Source: Halichondria panicea
Lineage: Eukaryota; Porifera; Demospongiae; Suberitida; Halichondriidae
Assembly (NCBI RefSeq): GCF_963675165.1
Contig: NC_087389.1
Coordinates: forward strand, 5,051,120 to 5,115,119
Length of the DNA stretch: 64,000 bases
Direction of reading: 5' to 3'
The notes under the pieces are model-generated. The model saw only the letters and a program-made list of their open reading frames with translations, searched no databases and was not told the origin of the DNA. The translations under genes and the position numbers were made by a program. Shown here piece by piece: positions 51,453 to 63,681 of this stretch. How positions within the stretch are numbered: the first letter of the stretch is position 1; the number at the start of each line of letters is the position of its first letter.

Positions 51453-54400
51453 TCACTGAATGAACGGCACGGCATTATATGAAATGTTGGTGTCATATAC
51501 AGTGTTTGAATCCAGTTCTTTTTTCTCCTTGCGTGCATGTGTGCTTGGTCCTTTACAGTACCTCCTCTGTAAGTCCATGTGCAGACAGTGGCCATTCTCC
51601 AGAGCTGTGCCGAGGGTTTGAGCCTCCTCAGGGTAGCGGCTAGTCTCACTGGCCTGCCACTTTAGGAAAATGAAGTCTGGTCGCAGTAATTTGGTCACCA
51701 GATCACATGCTACAGGTCTGCACTCGGGATCAGGGTGCCTGCATGCAGTTAGGGGGAACTAATACGAACTTCGTCATCTTGGCCTTCCAATAAAAGTATT
51801 CTTTGGCTATAATATTATAATTTTAAAGGCACACATTGCCCCTAGTATTATATATAATTATTGCTACATAGGATTTTTCAATAATGGACAATTTCATGGA
51901 CCAAACTGTAGTAGCTATTTGGATAGAACGTAAGACTCATCGTCTCTATTACTATGCACCAATGATTGTACACGTCCTGATAGATGGACGTACCAACAGT
52001 CGATCATGATGCTGTAGATAGGCCTGGGGCAACCAGGGGGTGGGGGGAGCCTCTCACCACTGATCACTGCTTCTATTGTCTGCAATGTGTAGCTATGTAA
52101 TTGCAAGCAGTATAAAATGTTTTTACTATAGTTATGGAACCCAGAAATGTTAAATGATTAAATGTTGATGTTAGATTAACTAAGTGGCGCAATTTCTCAA
52201 TAGGGGGCTCTAGCAGCAAAAAAAGTACATCTATTTACATAGTGCAACTTGATAAGATATCTCTATTAGTATACTTAATAGCCTATATAGAAAGATCCAG
52301 CCCTCCTCCTATGCCATACGAATACAGAACTATTGTACTTGTGTTGCACTACATACCTCTGTGTTAGTAAGATGAGAGAACAGCTTCTCCCCCAGTGTCC
52401 ATATCTCATAGAGCACACAGCCGTAGCTCCAGACATCACTGGCAGACGAGTATTTGCGATAGTTGATAGCCTCAGGGGCCGTCCACTTGACAGGGACTTT
52501 CCCTCCGTGGGACCGATAGTACTCCTCATTCTGAAGGTTTCGAGACAGTCCAAAGTCAGCAATCTGAAAGTAATATATAATTAGCATGGAAGTACAGATG
52601 CATGCATGTACACACTGCACTACACACACCTTACATATTCCCTCATCTGAGACCAGTACATTCCTGGCCGCCAGGTCCCTGTGTACAAAGCCCTTCAAGG
52701 AGAGATAGCCCAACCCACTCACCACTTGTCGGGTGAAACTCATGAGCAACTGCTTCAGTTCATACAGCGGCAGATCACCCATGGCAACACTGAGTGTATA
52801 TATGGTGTGTGTGAGAGGGAGTTAGCGATATAGGTATATATATATACATGGAACCTCTTCCTGTTTATTGAAATGCGTATATGAGTTGGGACTTGAAAAT
52901 GTCCTAATTTCAGTCCATGCACACACTGTAAACGTATAATTGTGGATACATGCATATAAGTGCAGCAATTAAATGAAGAGCTTACGATTGCCTGAGGGTG
53001 GACAAGTGATGTAGTAGGTCTCCGTTATGCATCAGATCAACAACCAGTTTCAACTTTGGAGGAAATCAAATATCGATCGCAGTGATTATTATATACCTTA
53101 CCATATCACCATCCATTATAATTCCTTGTATTCGCAGAATGTTAGCCTGCTTGAATTGGCCCATAATGGCCGCCTCCTGTAAGAACTTCACCTTGTCCTC
53201 TTTGGTAGCTTCCTCTGTCATAGTCTTCACGGCCACTTCACACGATATCTTTCTCCCTCTCTCACGAAGCCACACACCCTTGGTAACCGTGCCGAACTGA
53301 CCACTGCCCAGCACCTCCAGCAGTCTGTGTGAAGAGGGAGAGGGGCAGTGATCATGCATGGATAGATACATTGTATATTAGCATGACTGTATACACAATC
53401 ATACAGGTTAACCCTTACAGGTGCATGAATAGATTGTATACAGAGAGTGCTTTCACATGTTTATAGCAGATGTCCAGTTATCATGCAATAACTGAATTGA
53501 AACAATGTCAACCACTGTTGAGTTTTAGTAAGAAGTTTCACAATGTGATTGGTACAATTATCGTCGTCTCACTTGACTTTGCTGGCTGGGATCAGCGGAA
53601 TGTTGAGTTCTGTGATCTGAGAGACAAGCTCCTCCTCTTGAGTGGCGGGTTCAAAGAACGGGTGGTCATAGTCGTGCTCGTAATCTCCCTCACTGCTACC
53701 GTTATTTTCTGCATGTACATTAGGAGAGCAATATGTTTATATAAACTCTTGGAGAGAAAATTGACAAAGTTATAGCCAATACATTCACTTTCTGGTCCCA
53801 ATGCATGACCCTCTAGCAAAAACAGTAGCTGCTGTATATAGCACGAAATTTTCCATTTCGTTGCCGGGAATGACCTCTAAAGTATTTGGTTGAATATTTT
53901 GCTGTCAAATGACATATTGTGTCATCCGTTAGCTAATCATTTCGTGGACCTTCGTGGATGGTTGCTAAACCACGAAAACAGCGAAAATTAAGTCCCTTGA
54001 AAATTTCACTGCAGGGTATGTCATGCTTTGTGTGAATCTCATAAAAACTTATAGTGGATCGAACTCGAAGGACCATATTAATTATACATGCAATGGTCAT
54101 GCATCCCTTGTATAGAAAAGTGGCTGTTCACAATGTTCACATAAGTCCAGGCTCCCAATATCCCACAAACACAACTTATTCCCTATAGGAAGCTGTGTTG
54201 ATCGGCCGGTACCAAAGTACTGTACTATCCTTCCCAGCTCACTTGAACGTTTAGGGCAAATAGTAAATCTCTAGTTGTTTTTTTGCATTTTACTTGACCA
54301 AAACTTCCAAGTGAGTTGCAAAGGGCAGTACCATAATAATTATACGTTTTATATACCTCTAATATTGTCACCCCATGCACCCAGCTGTGTCTTCTTTGCA

Positions 54401-54933
54401 GGCTCGTCCACCTCTGCATAATTGTCATCACATTCTCTCCGAGGTTGCCCCTCCACTCCGGCTATTGTTGTATCCATAGTTACCACCTCAATGGCGGGTG
54501 CTGCAGGCCCACGACCGCTGGGTATCTGCACTAGAGCGTATCTTCTTTGATTCTTTGGTTTCAGTTTGCATCTCCAGTAGATGCAGCAGACTAATGCAGT
54601 CACTGCAGCAACTATTGCAATGATAAATAACGATATGAACAACGGGAGATTTTGGACACCATTACAGTAAAACTCATCGGAACATTCTGTTACGTGTGGA
54701 GAAATAGTTGGTGTCGATAGATCAAATGAATACAGATAGGTTTCTGTAAGTGTTGACGTTGTTACTGATGGCATTATGGTAGACTGAGACAATGGCTGCA
54801 TTGTTGCAGAAACGGTTGCTCCATCGATGCTTGATGTCGTACTTGTGTTCATCATCACAGTAGAACTAGCAGAGTTAGTGACATTAGAGGTGATCATCAT
54901 CACTAGTACTGTTGTTGTGGTTTGCAGTATCAT
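51453..54933 (-). CDS. Receptor tyrosine kinase with short mucin-like ectodomain
   Basis: Exons: 54933-54357, 53708-53573, 53324-53102, 53053-52986, 52789-52630, 52563-52357, 52079-51994, 51738-51453. All phases fit, giving about 580 residues. The first about 96 residues are rich in S/T with possible N-glycosylation sites and no known domain. A membrane segment follows (97-120, LFIIAIVAAVTALVCCIYW). The kinase spans about 238-500: LGSGQFGTV glycine loop, EVAVKTM lysine, FVHRDLAARN catalytic loop, ADFGLS, NEEYYRSHGGKVPVKW activation loop with paired tyrosines, SDVWSYGCVLYE, and DPECRP. The HRDLAARN form marks a tyrosine kinase. The juxtamembrane YEHDYDHPFF and C-terminal YNAV are possible phosphosites. 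The N-terminal signal peptide is weak, so an upstream exon is possible. Its subfamily is not recognised. It is head to head with IMP4. Confidence 0.85.
53846..54013. mobile_element. Degenerate MITE of the 'accgtatag' family in RTK intron 1
   Basis: It contains tagcacgaaattttccattt, 'cacgaaaacagcgaaaatta' and 'gaaaatttca' blocks matching, in order and inverted pairs, the intact element at 62039-62267. Its ends are eroded. Confidence 0.55.
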
Positions 54934-55100
54934 TTTGATGGTGTGGACTGGTAGATCTAAGCATAGATAGACTGTACTCTATCTATGATCTAAGCAAAGG
55001 AAATGAGTAAAACACCATGCAGCCCCTCCCCCTAGCCCTACAGCCTACTTTGCTGGAGTCAGACCGTGCCACGTGGAGTAAAAGCAGGCAGGCTGAAAGA
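54934..55100. promoter_or_regulatory. Bidirectional promoter region, RTK and IMP4
   Basis: Only 167 bp separate the two start codons. The centre holds catagatag, an 8-base spacer, then ctatctatg (inverted repeat, 54962-54987), itself bracketed by direct repeats gatctaag (54954-54961 and 54987-54994). No TATA box is clear. Shared control is inferred from spacing only. Confidence 0.5.
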
Positions 55101-58100
55101 ATGGTGAGTCTTTCTCTATAGCTGTTAACAGTGTGGCATGATCATTTTCCTAACCTTGTAGCTAGAGTATAATCTTCCTGTGAGTGTACTTGTAGACAGC
55201 ACAAATATTATTATGTGTTTATAATTTTTTATAGTAAAAGTTCTATTCCGGTTGTCCCCTGTTCAGTTGCGTCGTCAGATGAGACTGCGTCGTGAGTATC
55301 TCTATCGCAAGTCAGTGGAGGACCAGGAGAGGGGCATCCTAGAGAGGAAGAGGAAGATACAGCACGCCATTACAGGTAAGGGGGTTTGGCTACACTGGAC
55401 CCTGAGGACCCTCAAAATAAAGACACTTTTTATAGCACCTCATTATAATTGGGAAAAAACAAGCCTCACTCAAATCACCACTAAACCTGCACCAACAATA
55501 ACAGTACACTTCCATAGTTCAAAATTGTCCGTACAATTATAGAATTCCCAGCATGTGTTGAATGAAGTTATACTTTTATAATACCTGAATTCTCCCCACT
55601 GTGTGCAGATGGTAAGACTATCCCGACTGAGCTCAGGGGAGAAGCAGTCGCCATCAGGAAGGCCATGAAGTTTGACGACCAAGAAAGAGAGGGTATGTAG
55701 GGTTTTGGATTTTGCACAAGTGAAAAATGTATCTACATAAATATTAAGAAATTTATTTACTTGCTCCATAGTACTATTACATTGCAATTACAATTTCTCT
55801 CTCGCTTTTCACGCGCACCCCCCCCCCACACACACAACACACACACACCATGCAGATCTTGCGGCCCAGACTCACAAGGATGATGAGTATGCGTGGGCAG
55901 GAGTGGAGGACCCTAAAGTGGTAGTCACCACGTCACATGACCCGAGCAGTAGACTCAAACAGTTTGCAAAGGTACTACTGTATGTGGGAATTAAGATGTC
56001 TTTCCTTACCTGAGGAGGATCCACATTTAGGGATATTAGCTAGTGTATTATGTGTTGTCCTTATTATGCCTCGAGGCGTAGCCGCACGAGGGATACGGTA
56101 AAGCTGACTGTATGTGTGTGTGTGTGTGTGTGTATCTGTGTGTCTGTGTGTCTGTGTGTCTGTTCCAGCTGTAACTGCTCAACGGTTGCAATGCGACGAA
56201 AACTAACAGCTTCTATAGGCTTCTAGCCACGTTCTCTTGGATTTTGATTCGTGGATTAGCAAACTAAAGCTTCTTTCTCGAGTTATGGCTAGTTTGACTC
56301 ACATTGAAGGCTGTTGCAGTCTCTTCAGAATCTTTCATAGCATCATCTGTCCGCACAAACTTTCTATTCAACATATGAGTTAGCCTTGCACTAAAGCGCT
56401 AGCTTTTTGTTAGCTACAAGACTCAGAAAATACCTGTTAAAACAGCTAGCTAGCAGTAGCCATTTGTGAAATTGATCTCTTTGGACACACCCTTTAATTA
56501 TTCCTATGGATGTAATGCGCATGCGCGCTCATTCCCCAGATCCAGATCCTCCTGGCAGAATCATATTTTTCTTGAGGGCCTGGTAAGCCACAAAACACTA
56601 CTATAACAATATGCATGTACACAAGTCTTTTCTTCTTAAATATTATAATTATACACTGCATGAACTACAGATCCAATTTTCTTCTTTCTTGAGGTCCTGG
56701 TATTAAAGCCACATAATACAACAATAGATGCATGTAATAAGCCTTTTCTTCTCAGTGACTTTATATAGATAAGCTAACTTTATGAAATAATTATGCACTT
56801 CCGCTTATAATTAATTGAAAACAAAATCTTCTTCTTTGTTGCTTCCTAGATCCTTGAGGTCCTGGTATAAGCAGCCACAAAACACAACAATGATACCATA
56901 ATTATACAATTGCAAGTCAGTTTTAGACAGATTATTTTATACACTTTTTCCTCTTCTATACTTTCTCTTCTATACTTTTGAGCGAAAGCAAATCATGGCG
57001 AGAGGCATTAGCACAGCGCCAGCTTGAACACTAGTTGACAGAGCGTTTGTGGCTTTTATCATGAGAAAATTCAATGAAGATACAGAAAATAATCTTTCTC
57101 TCTCTCTTTCTGGGCAGGAGTTGCGTCTGATGTTTCCTAATGCCCAGAGGCTTAACCGTGGTAACTATGTCATGAGTCAGCTTGTCCACGCATGTAGGGC
57201 CAATGATGTCACTGATCTGGTCATAATACACGAGCACAGAGGGGAACCAAGTGAGTGGGTGGGGGGTTGTCTTTTATACTGTATAGGGTCTAGAGATTGT
57301 AGTACACTAGTTAATAGATTGAATCTGAAATCAAGAGATCTCTTTATTGCTTGCCTTCTACATGTATAATCTTTGAGAGCCCGTAATTTGTGTTCAGATT
57401 GTCTAATTTCAAAATTACTCGATGCATTGATTCAGAAGTTCCGTTCCAATTAATGGTGTGCCTAGATAAACTTCTGTGATACATACGATGTGTATTCTTT
57501 ACCACTACTAATATCTACAACTGAATATAAAAAAATTATTGAGCAAGCTGCCATAATTATGAGAGAGAGTTATACCCTCCCCCTCAGACGGCCTACTGAT
57601 CTGCCACCTGCCCTATGGTCCCACTGCCTCCTTCTCCCTCACACACACCGTAATGAGACACGACATACCCAACGTGGGCACGATGTCAGAGGCTGCCCCT
57701 CACCTCATCTTCCACAACTTTAGCACCAAGCTCGGAGGAAGGGTGGGTCTAACTGGTCTAATAATGGCTCATCGTTTTTGGTAGCAGTTCTTGTGGTATA
57801 GACACAGTTAAAAATTTGAAAAGAAATGTGCTTGTGCCGTGTGTGAATTTTAACTCGTGTGTATAGGTACCTTGCTTTTTGGCTTTATGTTATCCAATTA
57901 AGTGCCTTTCTCTATAGGTCCAGAATATTCTCAAGTACATGTTTCCCGTACCCAAGGAGGACAGTAAGAGAGTCGTCACCTTCGCCAACCAGGAGGACTA
58001 CATCTCGTTCAGGTACAGCCTCGTTATTTATACTTAGGGAGTATACATGTATTTAGTAGCATCAGTAATAGTGAGAGTTTATTAATGAACTCTTGGTAAT

Positions 58101-60224
58101 AGAGAGAGAGTATTGAACAAAGCATTACCTTGCATGAGATGTATTTGGAAAGTAATGTGACTTCCTGCTTGGTAAAATCCAAGCGCCTGGAGCCACCACT
58201 TGCCTCAAATGTTATTGCCAAATTGTCATTAATTGATCACATGTTCGTTTCAGACAGGAAGTCCTGTTATTTTCCAAACACATTATGATTCTCTTTTATT
58301 ATAGAAATATTATAGACTCTTGTTTATTATGGACTCTTGGTAGCATGTAGGTGATCGACCTTGTATTTAACTTGTAGGGAACTTGTTAACCCGAGGCGCG
58401 TGGGAGGCCACGGGTTATAGTGGTTTGTTTGTAGAGTCTACTTACCTGAATGCCATAGCATTGCGTTTACAGCATGGCTGCCTTCATAGAAATAAGTTCA
58501 GATTTTGATGTTAAACCCTCATTGTCGAACAAAAGCTAAACTTGCACGTTGAGCTATATACTCTGTGGCCTTTATTCGAGGCACTTACTTGCGGATGAAA
58601 TTATCCCGTACCAAAAACAATGGAAAAGGGTCACTAAAGTAGAAAGCTAGAATTGTGACTGTTTGTCGTCTCAGGAGGCTTCTTTGCTGACTCTGGATCC
58701 TAGCACCAAGCCATATTTCTCTGGCTCCAGGCTTCATTACTGTGATCCTAGTCCACAGTGCATGTCTTATGTACCATGCACTAAAAGTCTGTTCTCAAAA
58801 CCAGTCTGGTTTAGTTTTGTTGCTCCTGAGTTGCTGTGCTAGATAGCTCAGTCATACGTCACTACATGCACTGCATTATATCACTCCTCTGGTTTCTTTA
58901 TGATCATGTCACTAGCCGAGGGTTTGCACTTTAGTACTCTAGTATTTAGCTTGTAGGGAGCTTGTATTTGCTGACGTTTATTCTCTCTCAGGCACCATGT
59001 GTACAAGAAGAGTGGCGTTAAGGAGGTGGAGTTGAAGGAGGTGGGGCCTCGGTTTGAACTGAGATGTGAGTGCTAATAATAGTAATATCGACCCCGGTAG
59101 TTTCTGCATTAATTTTGTACAGCCCATCAATGTACGTATATTGCATACATGTGTATATATTTCCCACCTACTACACTTTTGCCATGTAGTCTAGTGGGGT
59201 TTAACTGTTATAAATTGGCACCTCAGGGCTATACAAGGGAAAATATGGCTCATAAATTGGCACCTCAAGCAATATGCAACAAAAATAAAATGATGGTGTT
59301 TTCGATGAATGAAGATGAATGAAATGTCTTGCATGAGAAACAAAATGTCATAAAAGGAAAACATAGAGTCGGGTGTAGTCTGTAGACTAGTTCATCAAAA
59401 ATTGTGCTGTGTACTTGCAGAAGGAGCTGCTTTAGAGACACTCTGGGAGAGGGCTAGGGCTCAGGCTGACTTGCTCACTAGCACTAGTACTGCCACGCCA
59501 CTGCACTAGGCCTTTTTAGTTTCTGTATTCAAAGAAAAGAAGCCAGTTTAATAATAATATAGGAGTGGCTATTTTAAGCTGGCATAGCTGAAGAGAGCTG
59601 GTCAGCCTGCCTAGAGCTAGCTGTGTTGTTTCTTCTGGCTGGTTGCTGCACAGTAAGTGGAGGGAGGGGCTGACTAATTGAACAGAGAGGGGGAGTGGCT
59701 CTGTACCGTTCGCTTGGAGGGAGGGGCTGGCTGCTTATATTTTGTCCAGGCTGCGCAAGATTTGAGTGTGGACAGCAGCCCTGGTGTGGACGAGCTCTCT
59801 TTTTCCTAGTTGTCTTCTTGTTTGAATAGTGTTGCTATGCGGTAGCGGTCATGCAAGCTTATATAGCTGGATGCATAGCAACCAGTCAGCCAATCAGATG
59901 AGACATATATCAGTTAATACACAGTGCCTCGGGGTTTATGACAGTAAACCACACCTCCCCCTCGGGCTTACGCCCTCGTAGTCGGGAGTCATAAACCCCT
60001 CTACACTGTACATTAACTAATACTTATCCTACAGTTTACTAGCTTGATAATTCCCAGCACATTTTGTACTCTAAATAACCCCGCCCACTCCACCCCTCAC
60101 AGTGTATGAGATCAAGTTGGGTACGGTGGACCAGACGGATGTGGATGTAGAGTGGAGACTGCGACCCTACATGAACACTGCCAGGAAGAGGGCGGCCATT
60201 AGCTCTGAACAACCACGCCCATAA
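55101..60224 (+). CDS. IMP4: U3 small nucleolar ribonucleoprotein IMP4
   Basis: Nine exons join in phase: 55101-55103 (the ATG alone), 55267-55375, 55609-55692, 55856-55971, 57118-57250, 57588-57742, 57918-58012, 58992-59065, 60103-60224. They give about 296 residues (human 291). Diagnostic stretches are [15 protein letters not shown] at the start, [89 protein letters not shown], and [15 protein letters not shown] at the end. IMP4 has a Brix domain and works with IMP3 and MPP10 in the nucleolus to pair U3 snoRNA with pre-rRNA for 18S processing. The start codon is its own exon: AUG is followed directly by GTGAGT. Introns 4, 7 and 8 are long because of repeats. It shares a 167-bp upstream region with the receptor kinase. 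Confidence 0.93.
56067..57035 (+). mobile_element. 969-bp repeat in IMP4 intron 4
   Basis: It starts tgcctcgaggcgtagccgca and ends ttgaacactagt. It is the reverse complement, with small gaps, of 21103-21964 in TUBGCP2-A. A (GT)n tract and 'tgtgtgtctg' repeats lie near its start. A TA precedes it (56065-56066). It has no obvious terminal inverted repeats, and the ORFs in it are not recognised. Confidence 0.75.
58138..58286. repeat. Hairpin in IMP4 intron 7
   Basis: The segment 'tgtatttggaaagtaatgtg' / acttcctgct is mirrored by agacaggaagtcctgttatt and ttccaaacaca. Elsewhere in this 1-kb intron I see a short 'cccgaggcgcgtgggaggcc...cacgggtt' palindrome near 58390 and no coding sequence. Confidence 0.55.
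59930..60004. repeat. Small hairpin in IMP4 intron 8
   Basis: ggggtttatgac near the left is inverted as gtcataaacccc near the right, around a C/G-rich core (cctcgggcttacgccctcg). The rest of this 1-kb intron contains GC-richer, non-coding sequence. Confidence 0.6.
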
Positions 60225-60400
60225 CATCCAACCGTATAATTATTTGTACAATATCTGTTTTGTGTGAGCTTATAATTTATTGTCTACTTTTCAGAATGTC
60301 ATCATTGTGAAGCATTGGCGATATAATTATAGTATTGAATTAACATTTGCACATGCAATAATTAATAAGTAGCCTCAACTAGTGTGATTTACGTAATTAT

Positions 60401-60470
60401 GCCCTTACAAGTAATTATACCCTTACAAGTAATTATACCCTTACAAGTAATTATGCCCTTACAAGTAATT
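60401..60470. repeat. Short tandem repeat, about 19 bp x 4
   Basis: Four copies of gcccttacaagtaattat with a/g variants, in the intergenic stretch between the convergent IMP4 and FN3-protein genes. The remainder of 60225-60859 is AT-rich 3' flank with no gene seen. Confidence 0.85.
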
Positions 60471-60859
60471 TCCTTTCTCCTAAACTAGCTAGCTTATATA
60501 TATTATCTCTCTCCTGATTCGCATGGCCTGTGTGTATAGTACCCATGGATACTCTAGCTGTCCGTGATTTATGATTATAATTTATTTATACACCAGTATA
60601 ATTATTGCAGGCCTTTTTCCCATCAAGCTACACGTACATATGATCACGTTACCAATAAATTGCTAAAATTAATGGATAACTTAATTAATGTGATGTACAA
60701 TAAGTTATAGTCGTCATAATAATATAAAAAGATTGCAATGAAAAACCGTGATAGTATAGTTACGTAGGACAGTCAATGTAGTTTAAATACCAAGAGGCCA
60801 GTTGAGAATGCGTATAATAGTATATACACCTGCGAATGCGTGCATGGGGGGATGAATGA

Positions 60860-62517
60860 TCACACAAAGGTGGCGTTAGCAGTGGAGTTAGCTTGAGGAG
60901 TCTCCAGGTGGCTGTAAGCAGCATCACCCATGGCCTGCAAGTGACTGTACTCTGTAGCATCTGTTACTTCAGACGACGCAAACGATGGTTTTCCTATCGA
61001 GTCGTTCTCATCAAGATCGTAGCCAAAATCCACTACTTGCAAGTGCCCCCTACCCGTGTGATGTATTTGGTGTCGTGCTGGTTGCTGTCTATAGTCATCT
61101 TGGTATCCACCATTCACAACCACCCTACTATTAATATTACTATCGCCTTCGAAATCTGTCAAAGGTTCATCGATGAGCACTGATTTTGATCCCTCCTCCT
61201 CCCAATACTCTGCCGGAGATTTCCCGGCCATGCTGCTGTGATGTGAGTGTGATGAGTGTGCGCGTGGGCGGCTAATTGCTTCCTCGAAGGACGGAGGGTT
61301 TATATAACCAGGGGCCGGCCCTGGGGGTACAAGGTTCATCCGAGAGCTTGTTGAGAGTTGTGGTGTGTACGGGTTACTGTACGAGTCGACAACAGTGCTT
61401 TCTAGATCAGTTTCACCGTCTATGCCGCTCCTCGAGGCAATCCTGTGAGGGTGTGTGGGGTGTGTGTGAGGGTGTGTGGGGTATGTGTGTGTGAGGGTGT
61501 GTGTGCGTGTGTGTGTGGCAGGTATAGATGCATTATTGTACGTATGAGACCACTAAAGTTAATTACGAAGTGTGAACATTCTTTCCTATTTTAAATCTCA
61601 CATACCAAAAGATGAATACATGTAAACAAAAATCAACAAGGCAATGAATACGGTAATATTCATGGTGGGAATTTTTCAAATCAACTGAAACCCGATCCTA
61701 TGCTCCAGCTAATGATTGCACTTGTGGGAGGAGGGGGAGTGTGTGGGAGGAGTAATGAATAAGTGGGGGAGGTGAAGGTATAGACTCAGAGGATTCAGCT
61801 ATCGGGGATGTGCCCACACACTGGTCGGTGGTGGTTGGTACTAACCTAAGCCCAGGGATGTGCCCACACTGGTCGGTGGTGGTTGGTACTAACCTAAGCC
61901 CAGGGATGTGCCTACACACTGGTCAGTGGTGGTTGGTACTAACCACCTCTAGAGGCCTGGTTCACTACATACATGTATTAGGCTAGCCACCACCTCACAA
62001 TCTCTGGGCGTAAAGCTTTACACACCATTTTTTCAAACTACCGTATAGCGCGAAATTTTCGAGGCACTTATATTTCGTGGATTGGCCTCTAAAAGCCATT
62101 TCGTTGCACAATGTTCGCGGAATGACTGCTACCGGAAGCCACTCCTTTAAATCTTGCACGTTATAGCAGGTAAAGAACGATTTTCGTGGACTTAATTTTC
62201 GTGTAGGATTGCTAACCCACGAAATCCACGAAAATTAAGCCCCTCGAAAATTTCGCGCTATACGGTAATACATCTACTAGTAGTGAATGGGAAGTGGAGA
62301 GAGTACCAGGTCATCTACAGACTACATGTTGGCTAGCCTGAGGAAACCCCTTTAATTAATTACGTGTACTGCCATTCCAAATGTATCATAATCTCCTTAC
62401 AGCTCAAGGTCTACTGATCTCTTGCTCCGAGTGGAGTAGGAGACTCTGAACACATCGTCAGCCAGTTCATTGTTGTCCTTGTTCCTGTCACTTACTACAC
62501 TGGACCGTTGGCCGTGG

Positions 62518-62576
<59 letters not shown>

Positions 62577-63681
62577 GCAGAGGGAGAGGGTATGAAAGCT
62601 AAACATAAGTGCGGATTCACACATACTTTAAGCAAAGGAAAAATGTACTGAAAAAATATGAGAGGCACATTTAACAGGTACAGTTATTGGGAGTCATTAC
62701 ATAATTATTATTATACTCACATGAGTAGGTTCCTTGGGACTTGTATTTCGTGGCGTAGGCGACAAGCAGAAACGCCCCACCGACACTCATTATAAGCAGA
62801 ACTACCACCGCCACCATGACTACTATAAACCATATCTGAGTGTAGAATGGTCCAGTCGGTGGTTCCTCGAGTGTGTTGGCTACGGTGTCTGCCAGCTGCA
62901 CAGCAGAAAAGGGGCCGACACCAATAGACGTCTCAGCAGCTAGACGGTACTCGTATCTGGAGGGGAGGGGATATTTAATGACTACACGGAGCAACACATA
63001 ATGGCAGTACTCCAAAGCAGCTAAATCGTTCATACTTCTAGAGTTTGGAATGTCCTGTTTCTGTAGCTAAGAGGTCTGTCACAAAGGGTGTTTAAACATA
63101 TCAGATATCATTTTTGAAACCAACATCGATAATTTCACCAAGGTAATTATGGTAAAAATATGCCTCAGATTATAACACAGTGCAAAAGCGCATAAAAGAG
63201 AGGGAGCGTGTAACTTATGCATCTGCTACAGTACGGGCAGAATTCAAAACCACTACTATAAATAGAACAATTCTTGAAATCGCTCACTGCTGCATGTGCA
63301 TGGAATGTAATCCTACGTGACCATAGTTCTATTTATAGTAGTGGTTTTGGATTCTGCCCGTACTGTAGCAGACGGAAGTTATACGCTCTCTCTCTTTTAT
63401 GCGCTCTTGCACTGTGATTAGGTACAGTTAGAGCTACAGCATGTATGTTATAAATTGAACCATCCAAACTCAGGTTACATGACTTTTTGTACATGCATAA
63501 TCATGCTAGACATGCATGTAGTAACTAACTACCTTTCCAACGGCTGCAGTCTCCCCAGTACAAAGGTTTGAGCTGATCCACTGCCCACAGTGAGGGTGGA
63601 GAATTCAACATCGTTCTGCTCCCTCAGTAGTCGATACTGGAGTGTGTAGTCAGTGAGGGGGCCATTGGACTGGACAGGAGG
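60860..63681 (-). CDS. Fibronectin-III transmembrane protein, C-terminal part
   Basis: Four 3' exons are supported: 63681-63533, 62956-62721, 62518-62401, 61442-60860. The gene continues beyond the window. The first two encode a fibronectin type III domain (NGPLTDYTLQYRLLRE, then TFVLGRLQPLERYEYRLAAE and TSIGVGPFSAVQLADT). A membrane segment follows (IWFIVVMVAVVVLLIMSVGG). The cytoplasmic tail of about 250 residues has several tyrosines in ESTVVDSYSNPYTP and TEYSHLQAMG contexts and ends ...NATFV. T-x-V at the end fits a class I PDZ ligand. FN3 repeats, a single membrane pass and a PDZ-binding end recall Sidekick-type adhesion receptors, but the ectodomain is cut off, so orthology is unproven. 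Introns hold MITEs and a (GT)n tract beside the third exon's acceptor (62521-62573). Confidence 0.78.
61803..61953. repeat. 57-bp minisatellite in FN3-gene intron
   Basis: Two and a half to three copies of a unit containing cacactggtcggtggtggtt and ggtactaacctaagcccagg. A further single copy lies at about 63918-63965, near the right edge of the window. The ORF over it is a repeat artefact. Confidence 0.85.
62039..62267. mobile_element. MITE, 'accgtatag' family, intact
   Basis: The ends taccgtatagcgcgaaattt (then tcgagg) are inverted at 62242-62267, bounded by TA at each side. Internal 'cacgaaatccacgaaaatta' is also mirrored. This is the best-preserved member of the family in the window. Confidence 0.85.
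62521..62573. repeat. (GT)n microsatellite
   Basis: About 26 GT units directly abut the acceptor AG of the FN3-gene exon at 62518, so they form its polypyrimidine-like tract as (CA)n on the gene strand. Confidence 0.95.
63174..63420. mobile_element. 247-bp hairpin MITE in FN3-gene intron
   Basis: Arms of about 100 bp (cacagtgcaaaagcgcataa onward; mirrored from 63325) include ctacagtacgggcagaat and ccactactataaatagaac. The loop of about 50 bp is AT-neutral. No coding content. From 63682 to 64000 I see only intron sequence with a G-run (63690-63700) and the repeat copy noted at 61803. Confidence 0.85.

Noticed and set aside
53470-53775. Plus-strand 101-codon ORF with a hydrophobic stretch
   Set aside because: It lies antisense to the RTK juxtamembrane exon (53573-53708), whose splice phases and sequence are convincing.
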